The position numbers and the translations under genes were made by a program. Shown piece after piece: positions 8,063 through 16,016 of a DNA stretch of 64,000 nt. Position 1 is the stretch's first letter. Each line of letters begins with the position of its first letter. This stretch comes from DAOMNN01 sp964404505 (GTDB taxonomy: Bacteria; Pseudomonadota; Gammaproteobacteria; Burkholderiales; Rhodocyclaceae). A model generated the notes under the pieces. That model was not told the DNA's origin, ran no database searches, and saw nothing but the letters and a program-made list of their open reading frames with translations. The stretch covers positions 79,595 through 143,594 of the forward strand of contig CAYOKH010000001.1 in NCBI GenBank assembly GCA_964404505.1, read 5' to 3'.

Positions 8063-8947
8063 TCACTGTCCGATCTCGAAGTTGGCCATCGTCTCCAGCG
8101 CCTTCACCATCCCGGAGTGGTCCCAGGCTTCGCCGCCATGGGCGACGCAGGCATTGAAGAGTTCCTGCGCTGTCGCAGTGTTCGGCAGCGAAACCCCGAG
8201 CTGACGCGCTGCGGACAATGCAAGATTGAGATCCTTCTGATGCAGTCCGATGCGAAAGCCGGGTTCGAACTTGCGCTCCACCATGCGTTGGCCGTGGACC
8301 TCGAGGATGCGTGAGGAGGCGAATCCGCCCATCAGCGCCTCGCGCACACGTGCCGGATCCGCACCGGCCTTTGCCGCAAACAGCAGGGCTTCGCCGACCG
8401 CCTCGATCGTGAGGGCGACGATGACCTGATTGGCCACCTTGCACGTCTGACCGTCACCGTTCTTGCCCACCAGCGTGATGTTCCTGCCCATCAACTGCAG
8501 GATCGGCAGCGCCTTCTCGAAGGCGGGAGCATTCCCGCCGACCATGATCGAAAGGGTTCCGCCCCGCGCGCCGACTTCGCCCCCGGAGACCGGTGCGTCG
8601 AGATACTCGCAGCCAAGATCGTTGATGCGGCGGGCGAACTCCTTGGTGGCGACCGGACTGATCGAGCTCATGTCGATCACGGTCTTCCCCGGTGCGAGGC
8701 CGGCAGCGACCCCGCAGTCGGCGAACAGAACCGTTTCGACGTCGGGCGTGTCGGGTACCATGACGATGATGGTCTCCGATTTCTCCGCCACTTCGCGACC
8801 GTTCGTGCAGGCGATCGCACCGGCATCGACGATCTGCGCCGGAACCTTGCTGCGTGTATGAACGTGGAGCGTGTGTCCGCCGTCGATGAGGTGCTTCGCC
8901 ATGGGTATGCCCATGATTCCGAGTCCGATGAAACCGATATTGGCCAT
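8063..8947 (-). CDS. glxR: 2-hydroxy-3-oxopropionate (tartronate semialdehyde) reductase
   Basis: A 294-residue beta-hydroxyacid dehydrogenase. The dinucleotide-binding motif is GFIGLGIMGIPMAKHL at residues 5-20, the substrate-binding motif is DAPVSGGEVGARGGTLSIMV near residue 118, and the catalytic lysine is in GDGQTCKVANQVIV (K170). The sequence is closer to GlxR/GarR than to 3-hydroxyisobutyrate dehydrogenase. It reduces tartronate semialdehyde to glycerate. An 88-base gap separates it from ttuD downstream, and the hydroxypyruvate isomerase gene is upstream on the same strand. The pathway assignment rests on these neighbours. Confidence 0.92.
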   Translation of the reverse strand: MANIGFIGLGIMGIPMAKHLIDGGHTLHVHTRSKVPAQIVDAGAIACTNGREVAEKSETIIVMVPDTPDVETVLFADCGVAAGLAPGKTVIDMSSISPVATKEFARRINDLGCEYLDAPVSGGEVGARGGTLSIMVGGNAPAFEKALPILQLMGRNITLVGKNGDGQTCKVANQVIVALTIEAVGEALLFAAKAGADPARVREALMGGFASSRILEVHGQRMVERKFEPGFRIGLHQKDLNLALSAARQLGVSLPNTATAQELFNACVAHGGEAWDHSGMVKALETMANFEIGQ

Positions 8948-9031
8948 GTCCTGTCTCCTTCGTGGTTGGGGGTAATCGGTGAGGCCGATGGCAAAGTGCC
9001 GGGAATGCCGAGCCCGGCTGTGCGGCTGCGA

Positions 9032-9814
9032 CTATTGCTTCCGCACGAGCTTGCGCCAGTCGAGCCCGGTCTGCGTCGCCGCAAGCGGTTTGTATTCGCA
9101 GCCGATCCAGCCAGCGTATCCGGACCGGTCTATGAAATCGAACAGGAAGCCGTAATTGATCTCGCCGGTGCCCGGCTCGTGGCGCCCGGGGTTGTCCGCA
9201 AGCTGCATGTGGGCAATGCGCGGCAGGTGGGCGGCGATGGTGCCGGCCAGCTCCCCCTCCATGCGCTGTGCATGGTAGATGTCATACTGGATGAAGAGAT
9301 TGTCCGAACCCACTTGGTCGAGAATCTCGGCCGCCTGCGAGGTTCGGTTCAGGTAAAAGCCCGGAATGTCGAACGTGTTGATCGGCTCGATCAGCAGCCT
9401 GATCGCCGCCTGTCGCAGCTTGCCCGCGGCGAATCGGAGATTGGAGACGAAGGTCTCGCGCACCAGGTCCGGCTCCGCGCCGGCAGGCGTTATTCCGGCA
9501 AGACAGTTGAGCTGCCGGCATCCGAGGGCGGTCGCATACTCGATCGCCCGCCCCACGCTGTCCTGAAACTCGCCCACGCGGTCCGGGTGGCAGGCGATGC
9601 CACGCTCGCCCCCGGCCCAATCGCCGGCAGGAAGGTTATGCAATACCTGTACCAGGCCTGCCTTTGCGAGACTCTCGGCCAGGCGGGCGGCCGGCCATTC
9701 ATAGGGGAAGAGGTACTCCACACCCTCGAAACCAGCGTCTGCCGCAGCCCCGAAACGATCGATGAAGTCCACCTCGTTGAAGAGCATGGTCAGGTTGGCG
9801 GCGAATTTCGGCAT
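9032..9814 (-). CDS. hyi: Hydroxypyruvate isomerase
   Basis: A 260-residue TIM-barrel protein of the AP-endonuclease-2 fold that interconverts hydroxypyruvate and tartronate semialdehyde. It starts MPKFAANLTMLFNEVDFIDR and contains GFEGVEYLFPYEW, LNCLAGITP, LLIEPINTFDIPGFYLNRT with a metal-binding glutamate, IQYDIYHAQRMEGELAGTI, and GYAGWIGCEYKPLAATQ with the second catalytic glutamate region. I use ATG 9814; an in-frame ATG six codons upstream is less like the family. In most bacteria hyi follows gcl (glyoxylate carboligase), but here the next gene is a divergent LysR regulator and gcl is absent from the window. Confidence 0.93.
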   Translation of the reverse strand: MPKFAANLTMLFNEVDFIDRFGAAADAGFEGVEYLFPYEWPAARLAESLAKAGLVQVLHNLPAGDWAGGERGIACHPDRVGEFQDSVGRAIEYATALGCRQLNCLAGITPAGAEPDLVRETFVSNLRFAAGKLRQAAIRLLIEPINTFDIPGFYLNRTSQAAEILDQVGSDNLFIQYDIYHAQRMEGELAGTIAAHLPRIAHMQLADNPGRHEPGTGEINYGFLFDFIDRSGYAGWIGCEYKPLAATQTGLDWRKLVRKQ

Positions 9815-9965
9815 CGGTCCTAGTCTCCAGTCCATGTGGTCGGCGGATCGACCCGGCCCGCAAATTCGCAGGTCGATGATGCCGGTCAGGAAAAACAGGA
9901 TAAGGCGCTGTCGCAAAGAATGGAATTGCAGCACAATGCAGTTCAGTCGATATCAGGAGTATCGA

Positions 9966-10886
9966 ATGGACCGCTACGTCGAGATCCGAAGCTTCGTTCT
10001 GGTCGCGGAGAAGGGCAGCTTTGCGGCGGCCTCCCTTGCCGAAGGCGTGACACCCGTGGTGATGGGGCGCCGGCTCGACGCGCTCGAAAGCCGTCTCGGG
10101 GTGAAACTGATGCACCGTTCCACGCGTGGCCTTTCGCTGACCGATCTGGGCGAACAGTTCCTGGAACACGCGCGGGGCCTGCTGAGGGAGTTCGACCGCG
10201 TCGAGGCAAGCATCACCGCGGGGCGCAACACGGTCCGTGGCCATCTCGTGGTGTCCGCTCCTGCGGCCTTCGGCCGACGGCATGTGGCCCCGCATGCCCT
10301 GAGTTTCCGCGAGCGTTTTCCGGACCTCAAGCTCTCGTTCAACTTCACCGACAGCCTCGTCGACCTCGTCCGCGAAGGCTACGATATGGCGGTCCGCATC
10401 GGAGAGGTAACCGATCCCAACTACGTCGCGGTGAAGCTCCATCCGAATCGGCGGGTGGTGTGCGCCACGCCCGAGTATTTCAGGCATCATGGGGAACCAC
10501 GCACACTCGAGGATCTGACGACGCACAACTGTCTCGCCTTCAATCTTCAGGGCGGGCAACTGCGTGGATGGACCTTCGTGCGCGGCGGCAATCCGGTCGC
10601 GGTCAAGGTCTCCGGCGATCTGGACTGCAACGACGGCGAGCTGTTGTTCGGCTGGGTCAAGCAGGGCCTGGGCATCGGCTGGCGTTCCACATGGGAGATC
10701 CAGTCCGCACTGAAGCGCGGCGAACTGGTGACCGTGCTCGATCAGTACGCGGTTCCCGCCTACGATATCCAGGCCGTCTATCCGCAACAGCGCTATCTGC
10801 CCGCGAAGGTGCGCTTTTTCATCGACTATCTGCGGGACATATACAATACGCCAGGCTACTGGGAGGGCGAGCGGCTCAGTGCTTGA
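9966..10886 (+). CDS. LysR-family transcriptional regulator
   Basis: A 306-residue regulator with a winged HTH in residues 1-60 (MDRYVEIRSFVLVAEKGSFA, then LDALESRLGVKLMHRSTRGLSLTDLG) and a periplasmic-binding-protein-like effector domain after residue 90. The start ATG has AGGAG nine bases upstream; the open frame before it is spurious. It is divergent from hyi-glxR-ttuD with 151 bases between starts, the classical arrangement in which a LysR protein controls the neighbouring operon and itself. By position the effector is likely a glyoxylate/glycerate-type metabolite; that is inference. Confidence 0.92.
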   Translation: MDRYVEIRSFVLVAEKGSFAAASLAEGVTPVVMGRRLDALESRLGVKLMHRSTRGLSLTDLGEQFLEHARGLLREFDRVEASITAGRNTVRGHLVVSAPAAFGRRHVAPHALSFRERFPDLKLSFNFTDSLVDLVREGYDMAVRIGEVTDPNYVAVKLHPNRRVVCATPEYFRHHGEPRTLEDLTTHNCLAFNLQGGQLRGWTFVRGGNPVAVKVSGDLDCNDGELLFGWVKQGLGIGWRSTWEIQSALKRGELVTVLDQYAVPAYDIQAVYPQQRYLPAKVRFFIDYLRDIYNTPGYWEGERLSA

Positions 10887-10963
10887 ACGCATGGATGAGT
10901 CGGCAGGTCCGAGCTTCATCGCAACGGGCACCGACGCGGTGCCGGAGGCCACGGGAAGGCGTG

Positions 10964-11554
10964 ATGGACGTCAGGAAGATCGCAATCATCCAGGGGCACC
11001 CTGACGCCGCCCCGGTCCGCTTCTGCAGGGCGCTGGGCGCGGCGTATGCGGAGTCCGCGGTCGCGGCGGGCCATGTCGTCGACCCGATCGACGTCGCCAC
11101 CCTCGATTTTCCGCTGCTCGGAAGCAGCGAGGAGTTCGAGCACGGTCGGCTACCGGACACTCTGAAGGATGCGCAGGACGCGATCGGCCGCGCCGACCAT
11201 CTGGTTTTCATCTATCCCCTGTGGCTGGGGAGCATGCCCGCGTTGCTCAAGGCCTTCCTCGAGCAGGTCATGCGCCCCGGCTTCGCTGTCGGCAGTGCCG
11301 ACGCCGGGCAACGCAGCGGTGGGCTGCTCAAGGGCAAGAGTGCGCGCATCGTCGTGACCATGGGGATGCCGGCCCTGGTCTATCGCTGGTATTTCGGCGC
11401 CCACAGCCTGAAGAGTCTGGAGCGGAATATCCTGCGCTTTGCCGGCATCGGTCCCATCCGGGAGAGCCTGATCGGGACGATCGGGGCAAAGGACGAGACG
11501 GCCCGGAAGCGATGGATCGAAAGGATGCGGGCGTTCGGGCGGAAGGGCAGTTGA
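10964..11554 (+). CDS. NAD(P)H-dependent flavodoxin-fold oxidoreductase
   Basis: A 196-residue protein of the NAD(P)H quinone oxidoreductase/flavodoxin-like fold family (KefF/MdaB group). The first strand and phosphate loop read KIAIIQGHPDAAPVRFCRALG, the central segment AIGRADHLVFIYPLWLGSMPALLKAFLEQVMRPGFA is the characteristic FMN/FAD contact region, and GKSARIVVTMGMP follows. It would use FMN or FAD to reduce quinones or similar acceptors. The start is chosen at 10964 after GGAAGG; the longer open frame begins inside the LysR gene. It is 77 bases after lysR on the same strand and may be read with it. Confidence 0.85.
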   Translation: MDVRKIAIIQGHPDAAPVRFCRALGAAYAESAVAAGHVVDPIDVATLDFPLLGSSEEFEHGRLPDTLKDAQDAIGRADHLVFIYPLWLGSMPALLKAFLEQVMRPGFAVGSADAGQRSGGLLKGKSARIVVTMGMPALVYRWYFGAHSLKSLERNILRFAGIGPIRESLIGTIGAKDETARKRWIERMRAFGRKGS

Positions 11555-11587
11555 GCGCGGTCGGGGTATCCTCGCCGCGGTTTCGTG

Positions 11588-12157
11588 TCAGCGATCCGCT
11601 TCCTGCGCAAGGCTCGCCCCGGGCGGCGCGAGTTCCGCCAGGATCTGCTCGCATACCCTCAGAGCGGACTTGCCGAAAAGCACCAGGCGGACGTGCTCGA
11701 TGCATGAGGGTGCGCCCAGTACATCGAGCATCGTCCCGAATGCGATGCGTGCTGCGTCCTCCAGCGGGTAACCGAACGCCCCGGCCGAAATGGCCGGAAA
11801 CGCAACTGAACGGATACCGTGCGCCCTGCAAAGTCCGAGGGCGTTGCGATAGCAGTCGGCCAACAGTCCGGCGGCCGGCTCGTCCCGGCCGAACACCGGC
11901 CCGACGCAATGGATCACGTTGCGGTTCGGCAGGCCGTGCGCGCCGGTAATGACGGCCTGGCCGGGACGGATCGGCGCGAGCGGGCGGCATTCCTCGTCGA
12001 GTCCGGGGCCGGCCCTGCGGTGGATCGCGCCCGCTACGCCTCCGCCCGGACGCAACTGGGCATTGGCTGCGTTGACGATCGCATCCATGTCGGGTTGATC
12101 CGCGATGTCCCCCTGCAGGCATTCGATCGTGGTGTCGCCGATCCGAATCGATGTCAT
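11588..12157 (-). CDS. Macro-domain protein (ADP-ribose derivative hydrolase)
   Basis: A 189-residue protein consisting of one macro domain. Signature elements are LQGDIADQPDMDAIVNAANA near residue 15, RPGGGVAGAIHRRAGP near residue 36, VIHCVGPVFG near residue 80, and FPAISAGAFGYPLEDAARIA near residue 119. These match the MacroD/YmdB class, whose members remove ADP-ribose from proteins, deacetylate O-acetyl-ADP-ribose, or hydrolyse ADP-ribose 1''-phosphate. The substrate cannot be told from sequence. It is divergent from the dksA-like/hen1-like pair, and its leader carries a 9-bp inverted repeat (12181-12211). Confidence 0.92.
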   Translation of the reverse strand: MTSIRIGDTTIECLQGDIADQPDMDAIVNAANAQLRPGGGVAGAIHRRAGPGLDEECRPLAPIRPGQAVITGAHGLPNRNVIHCVGPVFGRDEPAAGLLADCYRNALGLCRAHGIRSVAFPAISAGAFGYPLEDAARIAFGTMLDVLGAPSCIEHVRLVLFGKSALRVCEQILAELAPPGASLAQEADR

Positions 12158-12180
12158 GCGTGATACTCCTTGAAGATGAC

Positions 12181-12211
12181 CGGATCGAGGTCGAGGTGAA
12201 TGCTCGATCCG
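12181..12211 (-). promoter_or_regulatory. Perfect 9-bp inverted repeat in the macro-gene/dksA-like intergenic region
   Basis: CGGATCGAG (12181-12189) and CTCGATCCG (12203-12211) are exact reverse complements with a 13-base spacer. The element lies 24 bases upstream of the macro-domain start codon (12157, minus strand) and about 200 bases before the divergent DksA-like start. It could be an operator or a hairpin in the macro-gene leader. Confidence 0.4.
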
Positions 12212-12408
12212 CGGCGTTCATGCGTTCGCGCGTCGACCGCGACGCCCTCGATGGCACAGCTTGTCGCACCCCGTGCGGGCGAGACTTTCGATGATCAGGA
12301 TGTATATTTTCAATCCTAACCCCAGGCAGCAACGGCGGGGTATCCTTGCAAGCCTGGATTGCACACCTGATCCAGTCGCAGAATGCACGCAATTACTGGA
12401 GAATCGTG

Positions 12409-12774
12409 ATGGAGCTGGACCGGGCGGAGTGCCGTCGGCGCCTCGAGATGGAACTTGCGCGACTCGCGGACGATATTGCCCAGGCAAACGTCTCGGCCGA
12501 CACGGTCACACTGGATCAGTCGAGCGTCGGTCGCCTTTCGCGGATGGACGCCATGCAGCAACAGGCGATGGCGCAGGGCATGCGCGCGCGGCTCGAGACC
12601 CGCAAGCGCAAGCTGCACGCGGCCCTGGCGCGGGTCGACGCGGGGAGCTACGGCCGTTGCTGCGAATGCGAAGCCGACCTTGACCCCGAGCGGCTGCAGA
12701 GTGATCCGGCGGCGGTGTTCTGTCCAGACTGCATGGCCGAGCGCGAAGCGAAGGCGGACGAAAGGAATGCGTGA
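12409..12774 (+). CDS. TraR/DksA-type C4 zinc-finger protein
   Basis: A 121-residue protein. An N-terminal helical region (residues 1-80, MELDRAECRRRLEMELARLA and SRMDAMQQQAMAQGMRARLE) is followed by a C-terminal four-cysteine zinc finger, GRCCECEADLDPERL then AVFCPDC. This is the TraR/DksA architecture, whose members bind RNA polymerase through its secondary channel. It is shorter than DksA (about 150 residues) and lacks the usual DxxDxA tip of DksA, so its role in transcription is uncertain. ATG 12409 has GGAGA seven bases upstream and gives the family N-terminus. Its stop is followed immediately by the GTG of the hen1-like gene, so the two are coupled. Confidence 0.85.
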   Translation: MELDRAECRRRLEMELARLADDIAQANVSADTVTLDQSSVGRLSRMDAMQQQAMAQGMRARLETRKRKLHAALARVDAGSYGRCCECEADLDPERLQSDPAAVFCPDCMAEREAKADERNA

Positions 12775-13458
12775 GTGCGAAGCTCGCGTCCGCAGCTGCC
12801 GCGCCGGCACCGCAGATGTCGCGTTCGTCCTTCGCGGAACGTGTTCATCGACGTGAGCACGGACCTGCACGAAGCACGCCTTGAGACCGTGCTCGATCAT
12901 GCCCTCGCAAGTAACGCCGCCTCCGTAATCGATCTGGGCTGCGGAGGCGGCGAATTGCTGGTGCGTCTGGCGTGCGAGCCGCAATTCACCAGAATCGTCG
13001 GCGTCGACATCTCGATGCAGGCGCTTGCGAGCGCACGAACGTTGCTGGCGCTCGATTCGGCACACCCGGCAGGACGCATCGAACTGCTTCACGCCTCCTT
13101 CGCCGAAAGCGACGATCGCCTGACCGGGTTCGATCTCGCACTCATGGTCGAAACCATCGAACATGTGGATCCGCGCCGTCTGTCGTTGGTCGAGCACGCC
13201 GTATTCGGCGCCTATCGTCCCGCAATGGTGATCATCACCACGCCGAACCAAGAGTACAACGTGGTTCACGGCATGGTCCCTGGGACGTTTCGTCATCCGG
13301 ACCATCGCTTCGAGTGGAGCCGCGCGAAGTTCCGCCGCTGGGCCGAGGGCGTAGCGCAACGCAACGGTTACGCGGCCTCATTCACGGATATCGGGGATCA
13401 TGATCCCGTCTTCGGAGCTTCGACCCAGATGGCGCGGTTTGTGAGGGCCGCCTGCTGA
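12775..13458 (+). CDS. Stand-alone Hen1-type RNA 3'-terminal ribose 2'-O-methyltransferase
   Basis: A 227-residue SAM-dependent methyltransferase. SAM motif I is VIDLGCGGGELL (51-62) and motif II is VGVDISMQAL. The segment ETIEHVDPRRL gives E126, E129 and H130, matching the E-x-x-E-H metal-binding set of Hen1. TTPNQEYNV and FRHPDHRFEWSRAKFRRWA (H174/H177) complete the Hen1 signature, including the fourth metal ligand region. Hen1 methylates the 2'-OH at RNA 3' ends; in bacteria it usually works with the Pnkp repair enzyme and has an extra N-terminal half. Neither is seen here. The GTG start directly follows the DksA-like stop and has GAAAGGA eight bases upstream; GTG codons at 12841 or 12853 would suit the domain boundary better and remain possible. 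Confidence 0.8.
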   Translation: MRSSRPQLPRRHRRCRVRPSRNVFIDVSTDLHEARLETVLDHALASNAASVIDLGCGGGELLVRLACEPQFTRIVGVDISMQALASARTLLALDSAHPAGRIELLHASFAESDDRLTGFDLALMVETIEHVDPRRLSLVEHAVFGAYRPAMVIITTPNQEYNVVHGMVPGTFRHPDHRFEWSRAKFRRWAEGVAQRNGYAASFTDIGDHDPVFGASTQMARFVRAAC

Positions 13459-13514
13459 CCGGTTGTCCGCTGCAATGGCCCGGACCGGAGCTGGCGGCAC
13501 ATCACCCTTAACGG

Positions 13515-14849
13515 TCATGCAGTCAGTTCCAAGGCGGGCGCAGTCTTCGAGCGGCCGCGCAAGTCCTCACGTCTGGCGCTCGCGCGCTCTGCCAGCAACG
13601 CTGCGGCTAGACGGTCCTGGCCTGCGCGTGTCGCCGCCTCGATCAGGGTGAGATCGATCAGGTCGCGCTGCGCATGGCTGCCGCCGAAACGGTGCGCATA
13701 GTTGCGTACCGGGCGCAGCAGCCGGACAGTGGCGGCGTAATCGCCGTCGCCAAAGGCCTTGATCGCCAGGGTCGCCGAGTGACCCACCTCGCGGGTAAAG
13801 CTCGCGTTGTCACCGGGGCCGTCCATCGCGGCCCGCTGAGCCTCGAGTACCGATTCCGCCTGAGCGCTGCGGCCCGCGCCGACGAACGCCATCATCGCGT
13901 GCATGTCGTTGAATGCATAGTTGCCGGCAGTGGCGACGGGCGTCCAGTTGTCCGCCACGGCACCCCAGCGGTGGCCAATCTTCACGCCGCGAAGGTGGAG
14001 CCGCCACAGCAGCGCGGAGGCGTCGACCAAGTCGAGGATCACGTTCGAGGTTTCGCCATGGATGGGGCCGTCGAACAGCGCGAGCACTTCGTCCACTTCG
14101 TCCAGACCAAGGTGAAACAGCGCCAGATGCCACCAGTTGTGCACGGCAAAGAAGTTGTCGCGCGACCATGCATCGGGGTTTGCGCGCATCCACGCAATGC
14201 CGTCGCGGCGACGCCCCTGCATCTCCATCACATGTGCCACTGCATGCTGACCCCACGCGTCGCGCGGTTCTAACTCGACACTCCGGCGACCGCTGGATTC
14301 GGCGCGTTCATAGTCTCCCGTCTCCTCCAGGCCGAAGGCATGCATGCCCAGGATCGCGTGATAGCCGGGCATCTCCACGCTCCAGTCCGGCAGCGCGCGC
14401 GCGATCCGGTCGCGCAGCATGCGTGAATCCCCGGTGAAGAAGTCCACCTGGTGCCCAACCTGCAAGGCGAGGGCGTCGCGCGGATACTCCACGCTCAGGT
14501 CTTCGAGTATCCGCGCCGCGTCGCGCCAGCGGCCGTTGCTCAAGGCCCCGACTGCCTCGAGGTGACGGTGCTCGCGGTCGTTGGTTTCGAGCGCCTGGGC
14601 TGCCCGGTGTGCCTCGCGCGCCACGGGCAGGCCGCCCGGCTCGGTCCCCAACAAATGCAGATATGCCTTGAGCACATGCCCCATCGCCAGTTCCGGGCTT
14701 TCGGCAAGTGCGCTGTCCACCGTCGCTACCGGGTCGTCGATGAAACAACGCAGTTCGTGCAACCCGCGTTCCAGCGCACTCAGACTTCGGGCGCTCGCGC
14801 CACTTGTTTCGTACCCCACGGAATCCTTCATCGCCTTTCTCCAATTCAT
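13515..14849 (-). CDS. TPR protein, TTC38-like family
   Basis: A 444-residue, all-helical protein with degenerate tetratricopeptide repeats, resembling the tetratricopeptide repeat protein 38 (TTC38) family found in eukaryotes and many bacteria. Supporting segments are FIDDPVATVDSALAESPELAMGHVLKAYLHLL, MPGYHAILGMHAFGLEETGDY, the conserved AWGQHAVAHVMEMQGRRRDG, and FFAVHNWWHLALFHLGLDEV, in which several His and Trp residues are invariant in the family. No signal peptide is seen. The molecular function is unknown. It is divergent from the AraC regulator at 15001, which may control it. Confidence 0.75.
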   Translation of the reverse strand: MNWRKAMKDSVGYETSGASARSLSALERGLHELRCFIDDPVATVDSALAESPELAMGHVLKAYLHLLGTEPGGLPVAREAHRAAQALETNDREHRHLEAVGALSNGRWRDAARILEDLSVEYPRDALALQVGHQVDFFTGDSRMLRDRIARALPDWSVEMPGYHAILGMHAFGLEETGDYERAESSGRRSVELEPRDAWGQHAVAHVMEMQGRRRDGIAWMRANPDAWSRDNFFAVHNWWHLALFHLGLDEVDEVLALFDGPIHGETSNVILDLVDASALLWRLHLRGVKIGHRWGAVADNWTPVATAGNYAFNDMHAMMAFVGAGRSAQAESVLEAQRAAMDGPGDNASFTREVGHSATLAIKAFGDGDYAATVRLLRPVRNYAHRFGGSHAQRDLIDLTLIEAATRAGQDRLAAALLAERASARREDLRGRSKTAPALELTA

Positions 14850-15000
14850 GATCGATAATCAGAACGAGGCAAGATGCCCCGCACATACCGGTTCAACTCG
14901 CCGGAAGCGCGAGGTCACTGTAGCGCGCCGGGATCGGCGGACGAATGACCGTAACGCCGGAATACCTGACCGAACCGCCGAAGCAGTTGCTCCGCAAGCC

Positions 15001-15960
15001 ATGGATGCGCTTTCCGATCTGTTGCGCGTCGTCAGACTCTCTGGCGGCATATTTCTCGACGCGGAGCTCTCGGCCCCGTGGTGCATCGCTGCCCAGGTCG
15101 GGCCCGAGGACTGCCGTATCGCCATGGTGGAGCCGGCGCACCTGATCGCATTTCACTTTGTCGTCGGGGGCCAGGCCTTGCTGCAGATCGCCGGCGAGCC
15201 CACGGTGCCGGTGCACGGTGGAATGATCGTGCTCCTGCCACACAACGATGCCCACACGCTGTGCAGCGAATCCGGCCTGCAGCCTCTGACTGCCGAAGAA
15301 CTGGTGCGGGCCGATCCCGGTGGCGGCCTTGCGCGCATCGTGTTCGGCGGAGGCGGGGAGGTGACCCACATCGTGTGCGGCTTTATCGGGACCGACGTCC
15401 GCCATCATCCGCTGATCGACGCCCTGCCGCGGACCTTGGTGCTCGACCTGAACGGCAAGCCGGCATGCGAATGGATCCAGAGCTCGTTCCGCTACGCGGC
15501 CGGCGAGCACGCCGCCATCCGCCCGGGATCGGCAATCATGCTCGCCCGGCTCTCCGAGTTGCTGTTCGTCGAGACGATTCGCTTCTATCTCGATACGCTG
15601 CCGGAGGATCGCAGAGGCTGGCTTGCGGGCCTTCGCGATCCGGTCATCGGCCGCGCCGTCGCACTGTTGCACAACGAGCTCGGGCGCGCATGGACCGCGG
15701 AACAACTGGCGCAGGAGGTGTTCATGTCACGTTCGGCGTTCGCCGAACGATTTACCGCCTTGATGGGGATTCCGCCGATGAAGTACCTGGCTATCTGGCG
15801 CATGCAGGTGGCAGCGCAGCGCTTGCGTGAGAGCCACCGCTCGGTCGCGCAGATCGCGGCCGAAGTGGGATATGAATCGGAGGTAGCGTTCACCCGCGCG
15901 TTCAAGCGCGCCTTCGCGGTTCCTCCCGCGCACTGGCGCAAGCAGCTTTCTGCACGATGA
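15001..15960 (+). CDS. AraC-family regulator with N-terminal cupin domain
   Basis: A 319-residue transcription factor. The N-terminal cupin-type sensor (MDALSDLLRVVRLSGGIFLD, then HFVVGGQALLQIAG and HGGMIVLLPHNDAHTL) spans residues 1-190. The C-terminal double-HTH AraC domain spans about residues 215-315 and includes WTAEQLAQEVFMSRSAFAERF, GIPPMKYLAIWRMQVAAQRL and IAAEVGYESEVAFTRAFKRA. The MDALSDLLRVVR start at 15001 is the usual N-terminus of this cupin_6 subfamily, although no strong ribosome-binding site is visible and the frame is open further upstream. The target is unknown; the divergent TPR gene is the first candidate. Confidence 0.88.
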   Translation: MDALSDLLRVVRLSGGIFLDAELSAPWCIAAQVGPEDCRIAMVEPAHLIAFHFVVGGQALLQIAGEPTVPVHGGMIVLLPHNDAHTLCSESGLQPLTAEELVRADPGGGLARIVFGGGGEVTHIVCGFIGTDVRHHPLIDALPRTLVLDLNGKPACEWIQSSFRYAAGEHAAIRPGSAIMLARLSELLFVETIRFYLDTLPEDRRGWLAGLRDPVIGRAVALLHNELGRAWTAEQLAQEVFMSRSAFAERFTALMGIPPMKYLAIWRMQVAAQRLRESHRSVAQIAAEVGYESEVAFTRAFKRAFAVPPAHWRKQLSAR

Positions 15961-16016
15961 TGGAAGCGCAATGCACAGGGCGACCCGCTGTTGCGGCGTT
16001 CGCGCTGCGCGCCGCT

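Noticed and set aside
9815..9965. Specific LysR binding site between hyi and lysR
   Set aside because: An imperfect TTGCA...TGCAG arrangement exists near 9925-9940, but it is too weak to call.
12775..13458. Complete Pnkp-Hen1 RNA repair system
   Set aside because: Only the methyltransferase domain is present; no ligase-activating N-terminal half and no pnkp gene are next to it.
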